Assembly (NCBI GenBank): GCA_900323505.1 | Contig: OOIN01000039.1 | Location: 407,451 to 471,450, forward strand | Length of the DNA: 64,000 bases | Reading direction: 5' to 3' | From: Ustilago trichophora | Taxonomy: Eukaryota > Basidiomycota > Ustilaginomycetes > Ustilaginales > Ustilaginaceae | Shown here: positions 54,955-64,000 of the stretch, piece after piece | Position numbering within the stretch: position 1 is the first letter of the stretch | Layout of the letters: every line of letters starts with the position of its first letter | The notes under the pieces: generated by a model | Database searches by the model: none | What the model saw: the letters and a program-made list of their open reading frames with translations, nothing else | Told to the model about the DNA's origin: nothing | Translations under genes and position numbers: made by a program

Positions 54955-57627
54955 CTAGGCGTCGTCATCTTCCTCTTCTGCCCCATAGACCGCCTCAAAA
55001 TAGCTAGGCGGTAGATCCAGTTCCATCTCCTCGCCATACATGAGATCCTCGTTGGTCAACAGCGCAGACGGGTCTACCAGGTTTGGCTGCGGCGAGACGG
55101 GTGCATGCTCGGGCGCTGATGTCGGCGCCGCGGGTGCGGCGGCTAACGCGGGTGCGACGGGAAGTTGTCCACGGCGACTGCGACGGTCTCTGCTACTACT
55201 TGCCGCGGATGCAGACGGAGCATCAAGCTGATCATGAAACGCTGCACTGCCTCGGCGTGAGCTTTCGCTTCGCTTCTCACGTGGCCTGCTTGGAGGGGAG
55301 GATGCTCCAACGAGCGCGTTCGCCTGTTCCCGGGCAGAAGCTGTTGTCTTGACCGGGATGCTCGGAAGATCGTCTGCGTTCGCAACAAAGAGGCCGCGTC
55401 GACTGCTGCCAATCTCTGTACTGGTCGCTCTCGAGGTCGATTGAGAATCCTGTCGAGCTATAGATGCAAGCGGTGCCTTTTCGTGGATGTGCGCAAATCG
55501 GCTGGCTTCCTGGCGAGGATCTTGCTCCACTGACGATCTAGCAGAATGAGCTTCCGAAACAGGAGCTGCGCCTCTTGAGGAGTACTTTTGTCGTCGACGA
55601 CTGCTTGCCATGGATGCCGCGTCTGAGGTATCTTTGAGAGCGGCAACGCTGTCGGCGTGCGAGGCTCGTCGAGTTGATTGCTCTCTCGCTGACATGGGTT
55701 GCTTTGCCTGTGCAGCTGATGGGGCTCTGCCTTGCTCTCGGACTGGATCCAGATTGGCAGAGGATTGAGCGTAGCCAGCCGACGATGCTGGCGGCGGGTT
55801 CGCCATGCCAGCCAAGCCCATGGGTACCGTGGAAGCGGAAGCGGCTGCGTTGGCATGGTTAAGCGAGCTGGCTGCGCTAGCGTGGTGCGCAGAATCTGTC
55901 GAGCCGCTGCGGTACGAGGTGGTGGAATATGCCATGGACGGTCGCCTGCTAGTTGTCTGAAAGCTAGAAGAGCTTGAACTGGCGATACTGCTGAAGCTTG
56001 GCCTTTGTCGTGTTGACGCTGCTGGCGACAGGGCAGATACAGATGACGTTGCCCGAGGAACAAGGGGAGGCGACTCGTCGAATGACGATGGTGATTCTGG
56101 CAGCTGCAAAGCGGCCTCCTGCGCACTTCGCCAAACGAGTCCAGATGGGAATGGGCCATAAGGCGTTCTTGGCTCGACGGGTGGTGGACAGGCGAGATTG
56201 ACGGCTTCTTTGTGCAGGACAGTGCCGTCTAGCACCCTCACGACAGCGACGTAATAGTCAAGCGACAGATTGCTCACCTCGAAGTTGGGAACACAATTGG
56301 GCGGCAGAGAGATGAGCCCATTCAGGCGGACAATGCCACGCGATTCAATAGCGAAGCGAAGAGCAGCTTCAGCTACCGGCTCCTGCTGCATTGCGATGGC
56401 CTTCTGCTTCTTGCCCGACAGCAATCGCACTCTGCGGTAGAGCCTGAAGGCAAGCGGCGAGCCCACGCTGAGGTCGATTGGTTTGTTGGTGTTGCAGCGA
56501 ACAACAAAGGGGATAGCCGAGCGCAGAGGAAAAGACGAGCGTCCGCTCATGGGCATTGAGAAGGTCCAGGCTTCATGCCAGTGGATCGTTTGCTGCTTCT
56601 TTGGACCGCTGAAGAGGGACGAGAGAAAGCCAGACTTCTTGCCGTTCTCGAGCTTTTGTGGTCCGTTTGGCGACATGAGGAACGGAAGAGGGCGTTGACG
56701 CCATTCGTCTGGCGTCTCGATAGGCTGACAGCCATCTCCTTGACGCTGCAAGACGATGGCTGCCATCTGAGCACCTAAAGTTCGTCTCTGCAACAGGAGT
56801 GCGGTTGCTGATGCAGGTGGTGCAGGCAAGTAAACGAACGGAGCGTAGCTGCGGAGATTGCGCTTGAGGAGGCCGGGTCGCTGTACGGTCAGCTTGAGCT
56901 GATACTTGACTGTGGCCCAGGCAGGGCGAGTTTGATCTTTGCCCGTTGCCTTTGGGCGACCAAATGGTCCTGAGGAGGTTTTTTGCCGCGCCTTGGCATC
57001 GCTGGGACCAACAAGCAAGGGCTCGATGACGCACGAAGGTGGAAGTAGCGGAGGGTTCTTCTTGTCCTTGTTGCCGGCGAGAGGCAGCTGGATGGTGAAT
57101 GGATAGACATGCTTGCCGTGCGACAAAAGAGCGGCGTCGCGATCCGAAGTCTTGAGCGGCTCAAAGAGGATTTGCTCCAGATGAAGAAGGGTGACTTGCT
57201 TGGTCTTGGTCTCTTCGGAATCGATGGGCATGCGGTCGAGGGCTGAAGGTGCATCGGCAGACGCGGTTTTGGGGATCGTGGTGATCTGTGTAGCCGTGAG
57301 AGTGAGCTTGATGGCCGAGATACGGTCACCCGATGGTTCAGTGATATGAATCTCTACGTGACCTGCAAGTGCTCCCCATCCACGCTCATAGCTGCCGCCC
57401 ATAAAGGTAGGCACGCGTTGGGGATACGAGTAGATGCTGTTGCAGCAGAGCAACGATGAGAAGGGGGTCAGAAGCAGCAGCGGTAGGAGAGAGGTGCAAC
57501 GATGTTTGTTGCTATGAAAGCAAGCAACTTACTTGAGGGAAGCATTACCATTCTTGGTAGGGTAGGTGTGAACTGTCTTGAGGGGTACCGCTTTGACAGG
57601 CACTGGTGGCCTTGCGATGCGTGCCAT
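54955..57627 (-). CDS. Alpha-arrestin (ART-like ubiquitin-ligase adaptor)
   Basis: Adaptor that recruits a NEDD4-type ligase (Rsp5) to plasma-membrane transporters. Exons 57627-57533 and 57436-54955, phase 2 (GTAAGT donor, CAACAG acceptor); 858 residues starting MARIARPPVPVKAVPLKTVH. Arrestin N-domain with HVEIHITEP, RISAIKLTLTATQI and YPFTIQLPL; then a C-domain with WHEAWTFSMPMSGRSSFPL, AIPFVVRCNTNKPIDL and NLSLDYYVAVVRV. A long Ser-rich disordered region follows (about 470-820). A PPxY motif sits near the end (LPPSYFEAVYG), as expected for Rsp5 binding. The reading frame is also open upstream of the chosen ATG (EFHSLVLDLRGSQNAE), so a 5' exon may be missing. It is the last ordinary gene before the subtelomere. 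Confidence 0.88.
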
Positions 57628-58050
57628 CTCCGCATTCTGAGAGCCTCTGAGGTCGAGAACGAGTGAGTGGAACTCTCCTGGTCGTTGGCGACTGTCAGCA
57701 ATGTGAAAAGATGATAGGTTTGAGATGGAGTGAGTGTGTGGAGCTGCTAAGTTGCGTTGCGGAGGATGGTCAGCTTCTTGGGACCCTGTGAAACTTGGTT
57801 GAAGACGTATGATGGTGGATGCATGAAAGCATCTTGACCAGTGCTTGGCACGGCAATGAAGATGCAGTAGGGTCAGTGCGAGATAGAAAGATGGGCGGCC
57901 CTTGCATGTGGAGGTAAGATGAGAGGGCGCTTAAAGGCTCCCTCGTTTTTAGCAGCCTCAATTAACAAGTTTTTTTTCTGAGCAGATTGGATTGCCATTT
58001 TTTCTCCAAGAATGCTAAAATTGAGAACATCACTGCAAAAACCACAATGC
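57628..58050. other. Arrestin promoter and subtelomere transition
   Basis: Upstream of the last conventional gene. CpG becomes rare from about 58050 onward. A possible upstream coding segment of the arrestin gene (57628-57830, minus) stays open but has no canonical donor. Confidence 0.45.
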
Positions 58051-58461
58051 GCCTGGAAAGTTGAGGCTGCTGCAAACCATGTCATCACCTCTCCTCAAGC
58101 AACCACAATGCTTTCCACTCATGACCAGGCCAACATTACTCCCTTCTTGACACTCTATCATGACTTCAGTGCAGTATATCCAAAGGACCCACCATGATCA
58201 GGCGAAGCAGTCACACTCAGTCACATGGCAACTGCACAGTGGGAAGCTCAGTTACATCACCTTCAGTTTGGCTGTTCACGGTGCAAACATGCTATCTCTC
58301 AAGCCTCAAACAGTCAAGTTAAGTCCTCCAAAGCAGCAACTGTTTCCAAGAAGCTAGAATAGAGGGAATGGTGGAATTGCAACCATGCAGGCTCTAAAAA
58401 GTTCCAGCCTTCTCAAGATGTACCCAGCACCAAAACCCAAAAGCAGGCCAAATCCATCAAG

Positions 58462-58503
58462 GTTCCAAGGCTGTCAGTGGGTGGGGTGTTCCAGAGGAGA
58501 CAC
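58462..58503 (+). repeat. Subtelomeric dispersed repeat, copy 1
   Basis: TTCCAAGGCTGTCAGTGGGT and following bases match copy 3 (60660) almost perfectly over about 40 bp, then diverge. Confidence 0.75.
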
Positions 58504-58521
58504 ATCTGCCTGTGAAATTTC

Positions 58522-58726
58522 AAAGCAGTCCAATTCAAAGTAAGATGGTCCAATTCAAATGGAAGACAGTCCACTACAATTCCAAGACGGTCCACTACAA
58601 ATCCAGAACAGTCTGCTTCAAGTTGAAGGCAGTCCAATACAAAGTGAAGATGGTCCACTTCAAAGTCAAGACGGTCCACTACAAAGTCAAGATGGTCCAC
58701 TACAAAGAGAAGACGGTCCACTACCG
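58522..58726 (+). repeat. 21-bp minisatellite, about ten units
   Basis: Degenerate 21-bp units of the form GACGGTCCACTACAAAGTCAA (written here as a consensus of positions 58669-58689 region). The unit is a multiple of three, so two plus frames and one minus frame remain open with a seven-residue periodicity. Units alternate between GATGGTCC and GACGGTCC. Four of the few CpGs of the segment are in these units or just after them. Confidence 0.85.
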
Positions 58727-58812
58727 TTGTGCACTTGTTTAGTGCTCCTTTAAATCACCATCATCACCAATACAAATTTGATACAATATCCAAGGTTATG
58801 TACCCTGTTTGC

Positions 58813-58892
58813 TTCCAAGGCCATCAGTGGATGGGGTGTGTCAGGGATTGTGTGCCTGACCTCAAAATTCTACCACTCTAGTTTCTCAAAGT
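58813..58892 (+). repeat. Subtelomeric dispersed repeat, copy 2
   Basis: Diverged copy of the sequence at 60660-60748, sharing TTCCAAGGC, TCAGTGG, GTCAGGG, TTGTGTGCCTGA, CTCAAA and AGTTTCTC in order. Confidence 0.7.
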
Positions 58893-59963
58893 GACAGTGA
58901 AACCCTAAATCCACCTGGCAGAATTCTTGATATGAGATTCAGGCCTGAATTCCATTTGGTGATGTCCAAATCCAAGAAATTGGTATGGCCCTTTCTCAAT
59001 GTCATGTGATCTTGAGAAAGTCACTGTGTAGATCTTTGAGGTCAACTGACTCCTGTGAGCACTCCATTCAGAGGCAATATGGCATGATGAGCTTTGCCAT
59101 AAGACTCACTTGGTGAGCTATATGGTATTGTGAACCCCAGGATCAGGCAAAAGTCTTCTTTTTCCCTCCTGAGGTCCCAGCTGTGGCTCAGCCATGTTGT
59201 ATATGGACTGGTTGAGGTTCCAGGCCCGGTTCAATGTCCAGCTGTGATGTAGGTGTCACAGCATCAGTGAAGGTGCTGAGAACTCAAAAGACAAGCTCCA
59301 ATGAGCACAGACTGGGTATGATTGCAAAGCACTGCTGTTGCAATTGGCTTACAACTGAGAATGCTTCTTGAGTGAGACTGAGAGGTATTGATCAAGAAGG
59401 TAAAGAATAGAGTGGATGAGCCCCACTCATCCCACTGTGAACAAATGTGAAGTATACATGTAACCTGTTGGCCCAGACTAAGTAACACCAACCTGCATGT
59501 GCACCAAGATTGGGCCTCTAACCACTGTGTGACTTGCACCTGTGGTTCTCCTATCTCCTAACATGGCCTTGAATGCTTGCTTGCCATCTCTGATGACTTC
59601 CAGCACCTTGCCTGTTGGCCTAACTGGCTTGCACAATTTGATACCAGTTGAGTCTTACTTCCTTGGTGTTGCAACATGAGCTCAAGGAATTGCCATACCA
59701 CTTTCTTGAGCTGAGATTGAATTTGAGAATATGGAACAAATCTTTCTTGAGCTGGGACTTTGTGTCTTGTAACAGTTCTCTCTTTCTCCTTGCAAGCTGG
59801 CGGAGTCTTTGACTGCTGCTGTTGGTCTCTGATCCTGGGTTTGTTGTTCCTTTGCTCTTTCCTGCCCTGTCTCCCCCTCTCCTCTTCTTTCTCTGGCTTT
59901 GGCCCTTCCTGAACTTCTCCTAGTCCCTCTAGCCATCTCACTCTCTGTTCTGTGCACTTCATC

Positions 59964-60736
59964 ATGGTTTCCAACAAGAACAAGGCCAAGAGCAAGCTGG
60001 AGAAGGAAAGGAAGGCCATGTACCAAGCCTTCAAGAGCCATGCTCAAGCCATTTCTCTTCCTCACTTGGACTCTGATGAGAGCACACCTGAGTCTGCTTT
60101 TCAAGTCATTGGTGGCAGCATTCAAGTGCCTGGTTTCTCTGCTCCCTTGATGATCAATCTCACTCTTCTTGACTACAGCACTGGCAAACCTATCCTTCAA
60201 GGGTTCAGGCCTACTTGCTACAAGAAGAAGGTTGCTGCCTTCAAATCAGCAACCAAGGGTCTGGAGTTTTACAAGGTGGCTCAGGAGACTGACAAAGGCA
60301 AAAAGACCTCCAGAGGTTACATTCACCTTGGAATTTGGTCTGAGCAGGGGAACTTCAAGTACAACTTCACCTCTGGCACCACTCACAATGCCAATTCTGC
60401 ACCTCTCTTGACCTGGGCCAGGGATAGCAATGAGTTTTTCAACCATCTTCTGCCTTTCATTCACTCTGACTGGCATGGAACTTGGACTCCAGGCCTGCAG
60501 CAGTTGAGTGGCTCTCTGGTCACTTCAAGGAACAAGCTATCCTTCTCCCTGACCACTGAACTGCTTGCACATTCTTCAACACTTTCACTGGCAAAATTCA
60601 TGATGATGGCAAGGATGCTGTCCCCTCATTTCCCTTCAACTCTGGAGCCAGCACCATGGTTCCAAGGCTGTCAGTGGGTGGGGTGTTCCAGAGGAGAGAC
60701 ATGTCAGGGGTTGTGTGCCTGATCTCAAATATCTGA
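59964..60736 (+). pseudogene. CpG-free coding sequence with an apparent frameshift, family unknown
   Basis: ATG at 59964 (MVSNKNKAKSKLEKERKAMY) after a CT-rich leader. The first frame runs protein-like for about 190 residues (ESAFQVIGGSIQVPGFSAPL, GYIHLGIWSEQGNFKYNF, FNHLLPFIHSDWHGTWTPGL) and stops at 60722. From about 60563 another frame looks better (TFFNTFTGKIHDDGKDAVP, PRLSVGGVFQRRDMSGVVCL) and stops at 60736, suggesting a frameshift or a missed intron near 60530-60565. The last part is the repeat copy 3, whose relatives at 58462 and 58813 look like fragments of the same 3' end. There is no CpG in the whole sequence. I do not recognise the protein; a mobile-element or lineage-specific subtelomeric gene is possible. 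Confidence 0.55.
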
Positions 60737-60748
60737 TACTTGAGTTTC
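60660..60748 (+). repeat. Subtelomeric dispersed repeat, copy 3
   Basis: Most complete copy; overlaps the 3' end of the frameshifted coding sequence and ends at the CpG boundary. Confidence 0.75.
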
Positions 60749-60771
60749 TCGAAATGGGGATGAGATCCAAA

Positions 60772-60979
60772 ACTACCCTAGCCCTAGCCAAGGCCGTGGT
60801 CCGCCAGCCGCGGGAGACGCACCAGTCCGTCCTGCCAAATGGGCCACCCCTGCTGCGCTCCGTCAGCCTGAAGGACACATCAAAAAACACTGCTGTAGTG
60901 CCGCAACGGAAACAAATTTTTCCTTGGCTGGGCAGCGGACAGGTGGGTGACGGACGCGTCAAAATTCATGGAAATTGCT
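60772..60979 (+). repeat. About 200-bp direct repeat, copy A
   Basis: Shares with copy B (61802-62000), in the same order: CTAGCCCTAG, CTGCCAAATG, AGTGCCGCAACGG, AAATTTTTC, TTGGCT, and GACGCGTCAAAATTC followed by TGGAAATTG. Rich in CpG, unlike the segment to its left. Starts with ACCCTAGCCCTAGCC, like degenerate C-strand telomere repeats. Confidence 0.75.
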
Positions 60980-61074
60980 AGCATGCCAGACACGCTCACC
61001 CACACTGCTCTAGTGCCTGACAGACCAATCCAACTTTTTTGGCTGAGCGGCAGACTCACTCAGCAGACTCACTG

Positions 61075-61225
61075 AGCTGTCTGTCACTTGACTGAATGGC
61101 AGGTTGGTTGAGTGACGGACAGGACTGACATACTGACAGACTTGGATGGTGAAGCAACAGACATGATTGACATCACTGACACACTGGCAGACGTGGCTGG
61201 CAAAGTGACAGACATGACTGAGCAG
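61075..61225. repeat. Degenerate GACAGACATGACTGA-like repeat
   Basis: Irregular reiteration of ACTGACAGAC/GACAGACATGACTGA-type units over about 150 bp; no gene. Confidence 0.5.
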
Positions 61226-61313
61226 CTGATGCCTGCTGCAATACACAGTGATCAGGTCTGGCTGACAAGTACCCATCAACTGTAGCAGATGGACTGTAGC
61301 AGACGGACAAGAC

Positions 61314-61328
61314 TTAGGGTTAGGGTTA
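61314..61328 (+). repeat. Interstitial telomere repeat
   Basis: TTAGGGTTAGGGTTA, same orientation as the terminal tract, 2.5 kb inside it. Confidence 0.8.
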
Positions 61329-61708
61329 TATGACTGTCTGGTCCTAGGCAAAAAACTATATGCAATTTTCTTGTTCTGGGAACCTCAGTTGGGGTGTTTA
61401 GATGTATATTAGTTACAAACATCGTTAAAGTTTAACGATTAACGTAACTTTCCGGGCCGTCAAAGTTTTCAGTCGAGATGTTGAAACTACTAATCAACTT
61501 GGCTGCAGATGGTGTGAGGGCATGCATTGGGGTCCAAAGAGGTGGGCATGGACAGGGAAAGAGGTTTATGTTTCATGTTTGGTGCTGTACGCCATCATTC
61601 AAGGTTTAACCTTGTCAACCTGGAGTCCAACCTCCTTAACATAGGCTGGAACCTCCATAACCTCCGTAACATTGAGCTCAACCTTCACAAGATAGACTGC
61701 AACCTTGG

Positions 61709-61808
61709 CAACCTCTGGCTGAACCTCCAAAGGTGGAGCTCAACATCCATAACCTCCACAACCTCTGGCCAAACCTCCAAAAGGTAGAGCTCAATGTCCA
61801 CAACCTAG
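61709..61808 (+). repeat. About 50-bp tandem duplication in AACCTCC-rich DNA
   Basis: Two adjacent copies beginning CAACCTCTGGC at 61709 and 61759, each followed by AACCTCCAAA, GGT and GAGCTCAA. Sequence from about 61610 is also built from AACCTCC-like motifs. Confidence 0.7.
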
Positions 61809-62000
61809 CCCTAGGCCGCAGGTCCTCGTTGGCCGGCAGCGGACCAGGCCGCTCTGCCAAATGGACGTGTCCGACCTTGGCTGCTGACCCCAGCGGACAG
61901 CGCAAAACACACTGGCCAAGTGCCGCAACGGTTTGAAATTTTTCTTGGCTCAGCAAGCGGCCCAGCATCCAAGAGACGCGTCAAAATTCTTGGAAATTGT
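61802..62000 (+). repeat. About 200-bp direct repeat, copy B
   Basis: Second copy of the block at 60772-60979, same orientation, clearly diverged but with the same ordered landmarks. Confidence 0.75.
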
Positions 62001-62035
62001 TGGAATTGCAGTTGCGTCCACCCACTGACCCAGTG

Positions 62036-62110
62036 CCCAGCAGCCAGCAGCCAGCACACAGCTGCCACTGCTCAGCAGCCACGGCTCACCACGGCTCACC
62101 ACGGCTCAGC
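62036..62110 (+). repeat. CAGCCAG and ACGGCTCACC short tandem repeats
   Basis: CAGCCAG-type units at about 62036-62055 and ACGGCTCACC repeated three times at 62081-62110 (last unit ending AGC). Confidence 0.75.
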
Positions 62111-63306
62111 TGTTGCCGCTCAACAGCAGTGAGAGTCTGTCCATTTTGGGTGTAGCAGCCCAATGGTCTGTACACATTTCAAGCTGTAGTCTGTGTATGA
62201 ATAGGAGTCAAGCGTACAAGGGCAAACACCTATTCAAGGGGCAGTGCAGACCAATGGGCCGCACAAAGTTGTGAATTTCCTCCAGCCCTTTTGTCTGGGA
62301 CTATCTTGTCAAACTGCACGCATTCTTGTTTGGTCACATCAATCTCACTTGAACAACAGCACGTCTGTTGATGCCAGAAATCAACTAAGAAATTGGGTCA
62401 TTGAAATGGATTGCAAAATTGGAAGTAGACGCGACACGCACAGCAACTGCAGTGAAAATTTTGATTGCCGCTTTCTTGTTTGTCAAGCAGCGGCCAACGC
62501 TCAGCAGTCACCAGTCAAGAGCCACTGGTCAATGCAAAGAGCGGTCATCGACTCATCAAATTGAGGCCACCGGTACTGCCATCCTTGGCAACAGCTAGAA
62601 ATGCATCGATGGAGCGGCACCCACAGTTCATGCTGCCTGCCCTTTGTTAGCTGTCTGGCAACGGCCTCCGGCTCCCATGCTTGGTGTCATTCACGCTTTG
62701 TGACGGTCTTCACACGCGTCAATTTTCAGCACAAAGCATTGCCCATCCACCTCAACAACAAGCTTCCCGCAACAGATTCTAAGCCTTTTTCTAAAGTCTA
62801 GACAATTCTTGGTTGCCACACTGCACAGTATTTTTGAATGCATCGCTCCTGTCACACTGCTGTCCACTTACGCCAATGGCCAGCACATTTGGATGCTTTG
62901 TTCCCACCTGTGTTGCTCACATTCTGCCTAACAGCAATAGGAGCAACAAGAAAGCGTAGGTGAGAAATTTGTTCTTTGCCAATGCCGCTCTGCACGTACC
63001 ACCTAAGAGTGCTACAGGTCTGTGCTTCTGTTTGGCACCGCTCACAGCGGCACTCTCATCCTTTGTCTCTGCTTTGTTCCAGCTGCTACATCTAGCAATC
63101 TCAGGATCTCTGTGACAGCAAAGACATTTGGCATACCGTACCGCTACACAACTCTGCTGTGTGTGAGACTGAGATCTTTGTGCATATATATGGGCCATCT
63201 TGCAGTCCCTTGCCGCTGTTCTGTCTCCATCTTTCCATCTCAGAACATCTTCACCGTACAACCCTCTCTTTCTTGTATCTTTCCCTCACAATTATTCCAC
63301 GCTACA
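62111..63306. other. Subtelomeric non-coding sequence and leader of the terminal gene
   Basis: No protein-like frame. The last 150 bp are CT-rich and precede the ATG of the terminal gene, so they probably act as its promoter and leader. Confidence 0.45.
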
Positions 63307-63815
63307 ATGTCTCAGCTTTCCGCCTGCTCTCTTGGTGCTGATGTCAATGCTGGCAACTCTCCTGCCGCAAAATCTGTCTCTACCACTGATGTTGAGAGGT
63401 ACGTTCAGCTCTGCTAGCCTCTTGCCGCAATCAGAATATTCTGCTGACACACTCTATGCTTTTCAGTCTTGCGCTTCCCCCCGCCAACCAGGATGCTTGT
63501 TCTCCTGCGGTGGATCCCAAGTTTGCCGCTCAGCTTGGCCGCTTCCATCTCCGTCTGGTCGACCATCCACGCATTCTGGTCTGCACCCGCATTGACTGCA
63601 CTCATCGTCTTGCAATTTTGCCCTTTTTCAAGGATGTGACTGCTCACCTCAAGAAATTCCATGCTCACACTATCGTTGAATCTTCCAAGAAAGCGCTCAA
63701 GGATTTGTTGGAGCAGCTGGACCTGGAACACCCTGCCACCGTCACCATCAACAAGGATCTGCTGCCGGTTTCCATCATCAAGGAGTTGGACGTCAACTAC
63801 CAAGGACGGGGTTAG
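63307..63815 (+). CDS. Subtelomeric gene cut off by the telomere; N-terminal part with Cys/His motif
   Basis: Exons 63307-63398 and 63467-63815 (intron 63399-63466, GTACGT donor, TTTCAG acceptor, phase 2); 146 residues, with the stop TAG supplied by the telomere repeat. Exon 1 starts MSQLSACSLGADVNAG. Exon 2 has FHLRLVDHPRILVCTRIDC, then PFFKDVTAHLKKFHAH, a C-x4-C ... H-x4-H arrangement like the zinc-finger-type N-terminal region (DUF3505/OrsD type) found in some fungal proteins, including proteins near telomeres. U. maydis is known to carry RecQ-like helicase genes next to its telomeres, so this may be the start of such a gene, but no helicase motif is present. The C-terminus (PVSIIKELDVNYQ) is lost into TTAGGG repeats at 63809. 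Confidence 0.65.
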
Positions 63816-64000
63816 GGTTAGGGTTAGGGTTAGGGTTAGGGTTAGGGTTAGGGTTAGGGTTAGGGTTAGGGTTAGGGTTAGGGTTAGGGTTAGGGTTAGG
63901 GTTAGGGTTAGGGTTAGGGTTAGGGTTAGGGTTAGGGTTAGGGTTAGGGTTAGGGTTAGGGTTAGGGTTAGGGTTAGGGTTAGGGTTAGGGTTAGGGTTT
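63809..64000 (+). repeat. Telomere, (TTAGGG)n
   Basis: 31 perfect TTAGGG units (63812-63997), preceded by GGG at the junction and ending TTT. The G-strand runs 5' to 3' toward the window end, as expected for a right chromosome end. Confidence 0.99.

Larger units (their letters stand above)
58051..60749. other. CpG-depleted subtelomeric segment
   Basis: By manual count only about ten CpG dinucleotides occur in 2.7 kb. Between 58725 and 60748 I find two (near 59227 and 59802), where roughly a hundred would be expected at this base composition. TpG and CpA are abundant. The edge is abrupt: CpG is frequent again just after 60749, notably at 60790-60960. The segment carries a minisatellite, three related repeat copies and a long CpG-free frame. 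It may be an old mobile or duplicated element altered by methylation-linked deamination. Confidence 0.8.

Noticed and set aside
59558..60034. 158-codon minus-strand frame in the CpG-poor segment
   Set aside because: Overlaps the leader and start of the better plus-strand coding sequence; low-complexity Glu/Lys/Arg content from the CT-rich leader.
62917..63261. 114-codon minus-strand frame near the telomere
   Set aside because: No motif, overlaps the leader of the terminal gene, Leu run from a CAA/GAG-rich stretch.

Overview
The window is the right end of a fungal chromosome. It finishes in 31 perfect TTAGGG units (63812-63997). The proteins are fungal. Genes are compact, have few or no introns, use GC-rich codons, and several have long pyrimidine-rich leaders. 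This, with the protein sequences, points to a smut basidiomycete (Ustilaginaceae: Ustilago, Sporisorium, Pseudozyma or relatives). A complete cytosine DNA methyltransferase at 27 kb argues against Ustilago maydis, which is reported to have lost this machinery. The species assignment is inference.

Layout. 1-10.3 kb: 3' part of a full ABCB exporter, LEU1 (leucine synthesis) and a long uncharacterised protein. 10.3-16.7 kb: 6.4 kb with no supportable gene but several copies of a short palindrome. 16.7-35 kb: housekeeping genes, namely an RRM/EF-hand fusion, TRM82 (tRNA m7G), MAS1 (mitochondrial processing peptidase beta), an ENT3-like epsin, a DIM-2/DNMT1-like methyltransferase, PAP1 and RPL17. 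35-39 kb: a divergent pair for aromatic catabolism, a carboxymuconolactone decarboxylase-enol-lactone hydrolase fusion and a secreted intradiol dioxygenase. 40-57.6 kb: a membrane-anchored secretory hydrolase, PUP2 (proteasome alpha5), an F-box protein, a small membrane protein, NAD-dependent GDH2 and an alpha-arrestin.

57.6-64 kb is subtelomere. It contains a 2.7-kb segment almost without CpG (two CpGs between 58725 and 60748) that carries a 21-bp minisatellite, dispersed repeat copies and a CpG-free, apparently frameshifted reading frame. Beyond a sharp edge near 60750 lie CpG-containing direct repeats, degenerate tandem repeats, a short internal telomere tract, and a two-exon gene whose coding sequence runs straight into the telomere.

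The main threads are these. The methyltransferase and the CpG-depleted subtelomere may be cause and effect. The terminal gene records telomere capping inside a gene. A palindrome (core ACTGTACAGT) is strongly over-represented between genes. One open frame joins an RNA-binding protein to a secretory EF-hand protein exactly at what looks like the latter's signal-peptide methionine. I saw no convincing tRNA, rRNA, CRISPR array or intact transposon.
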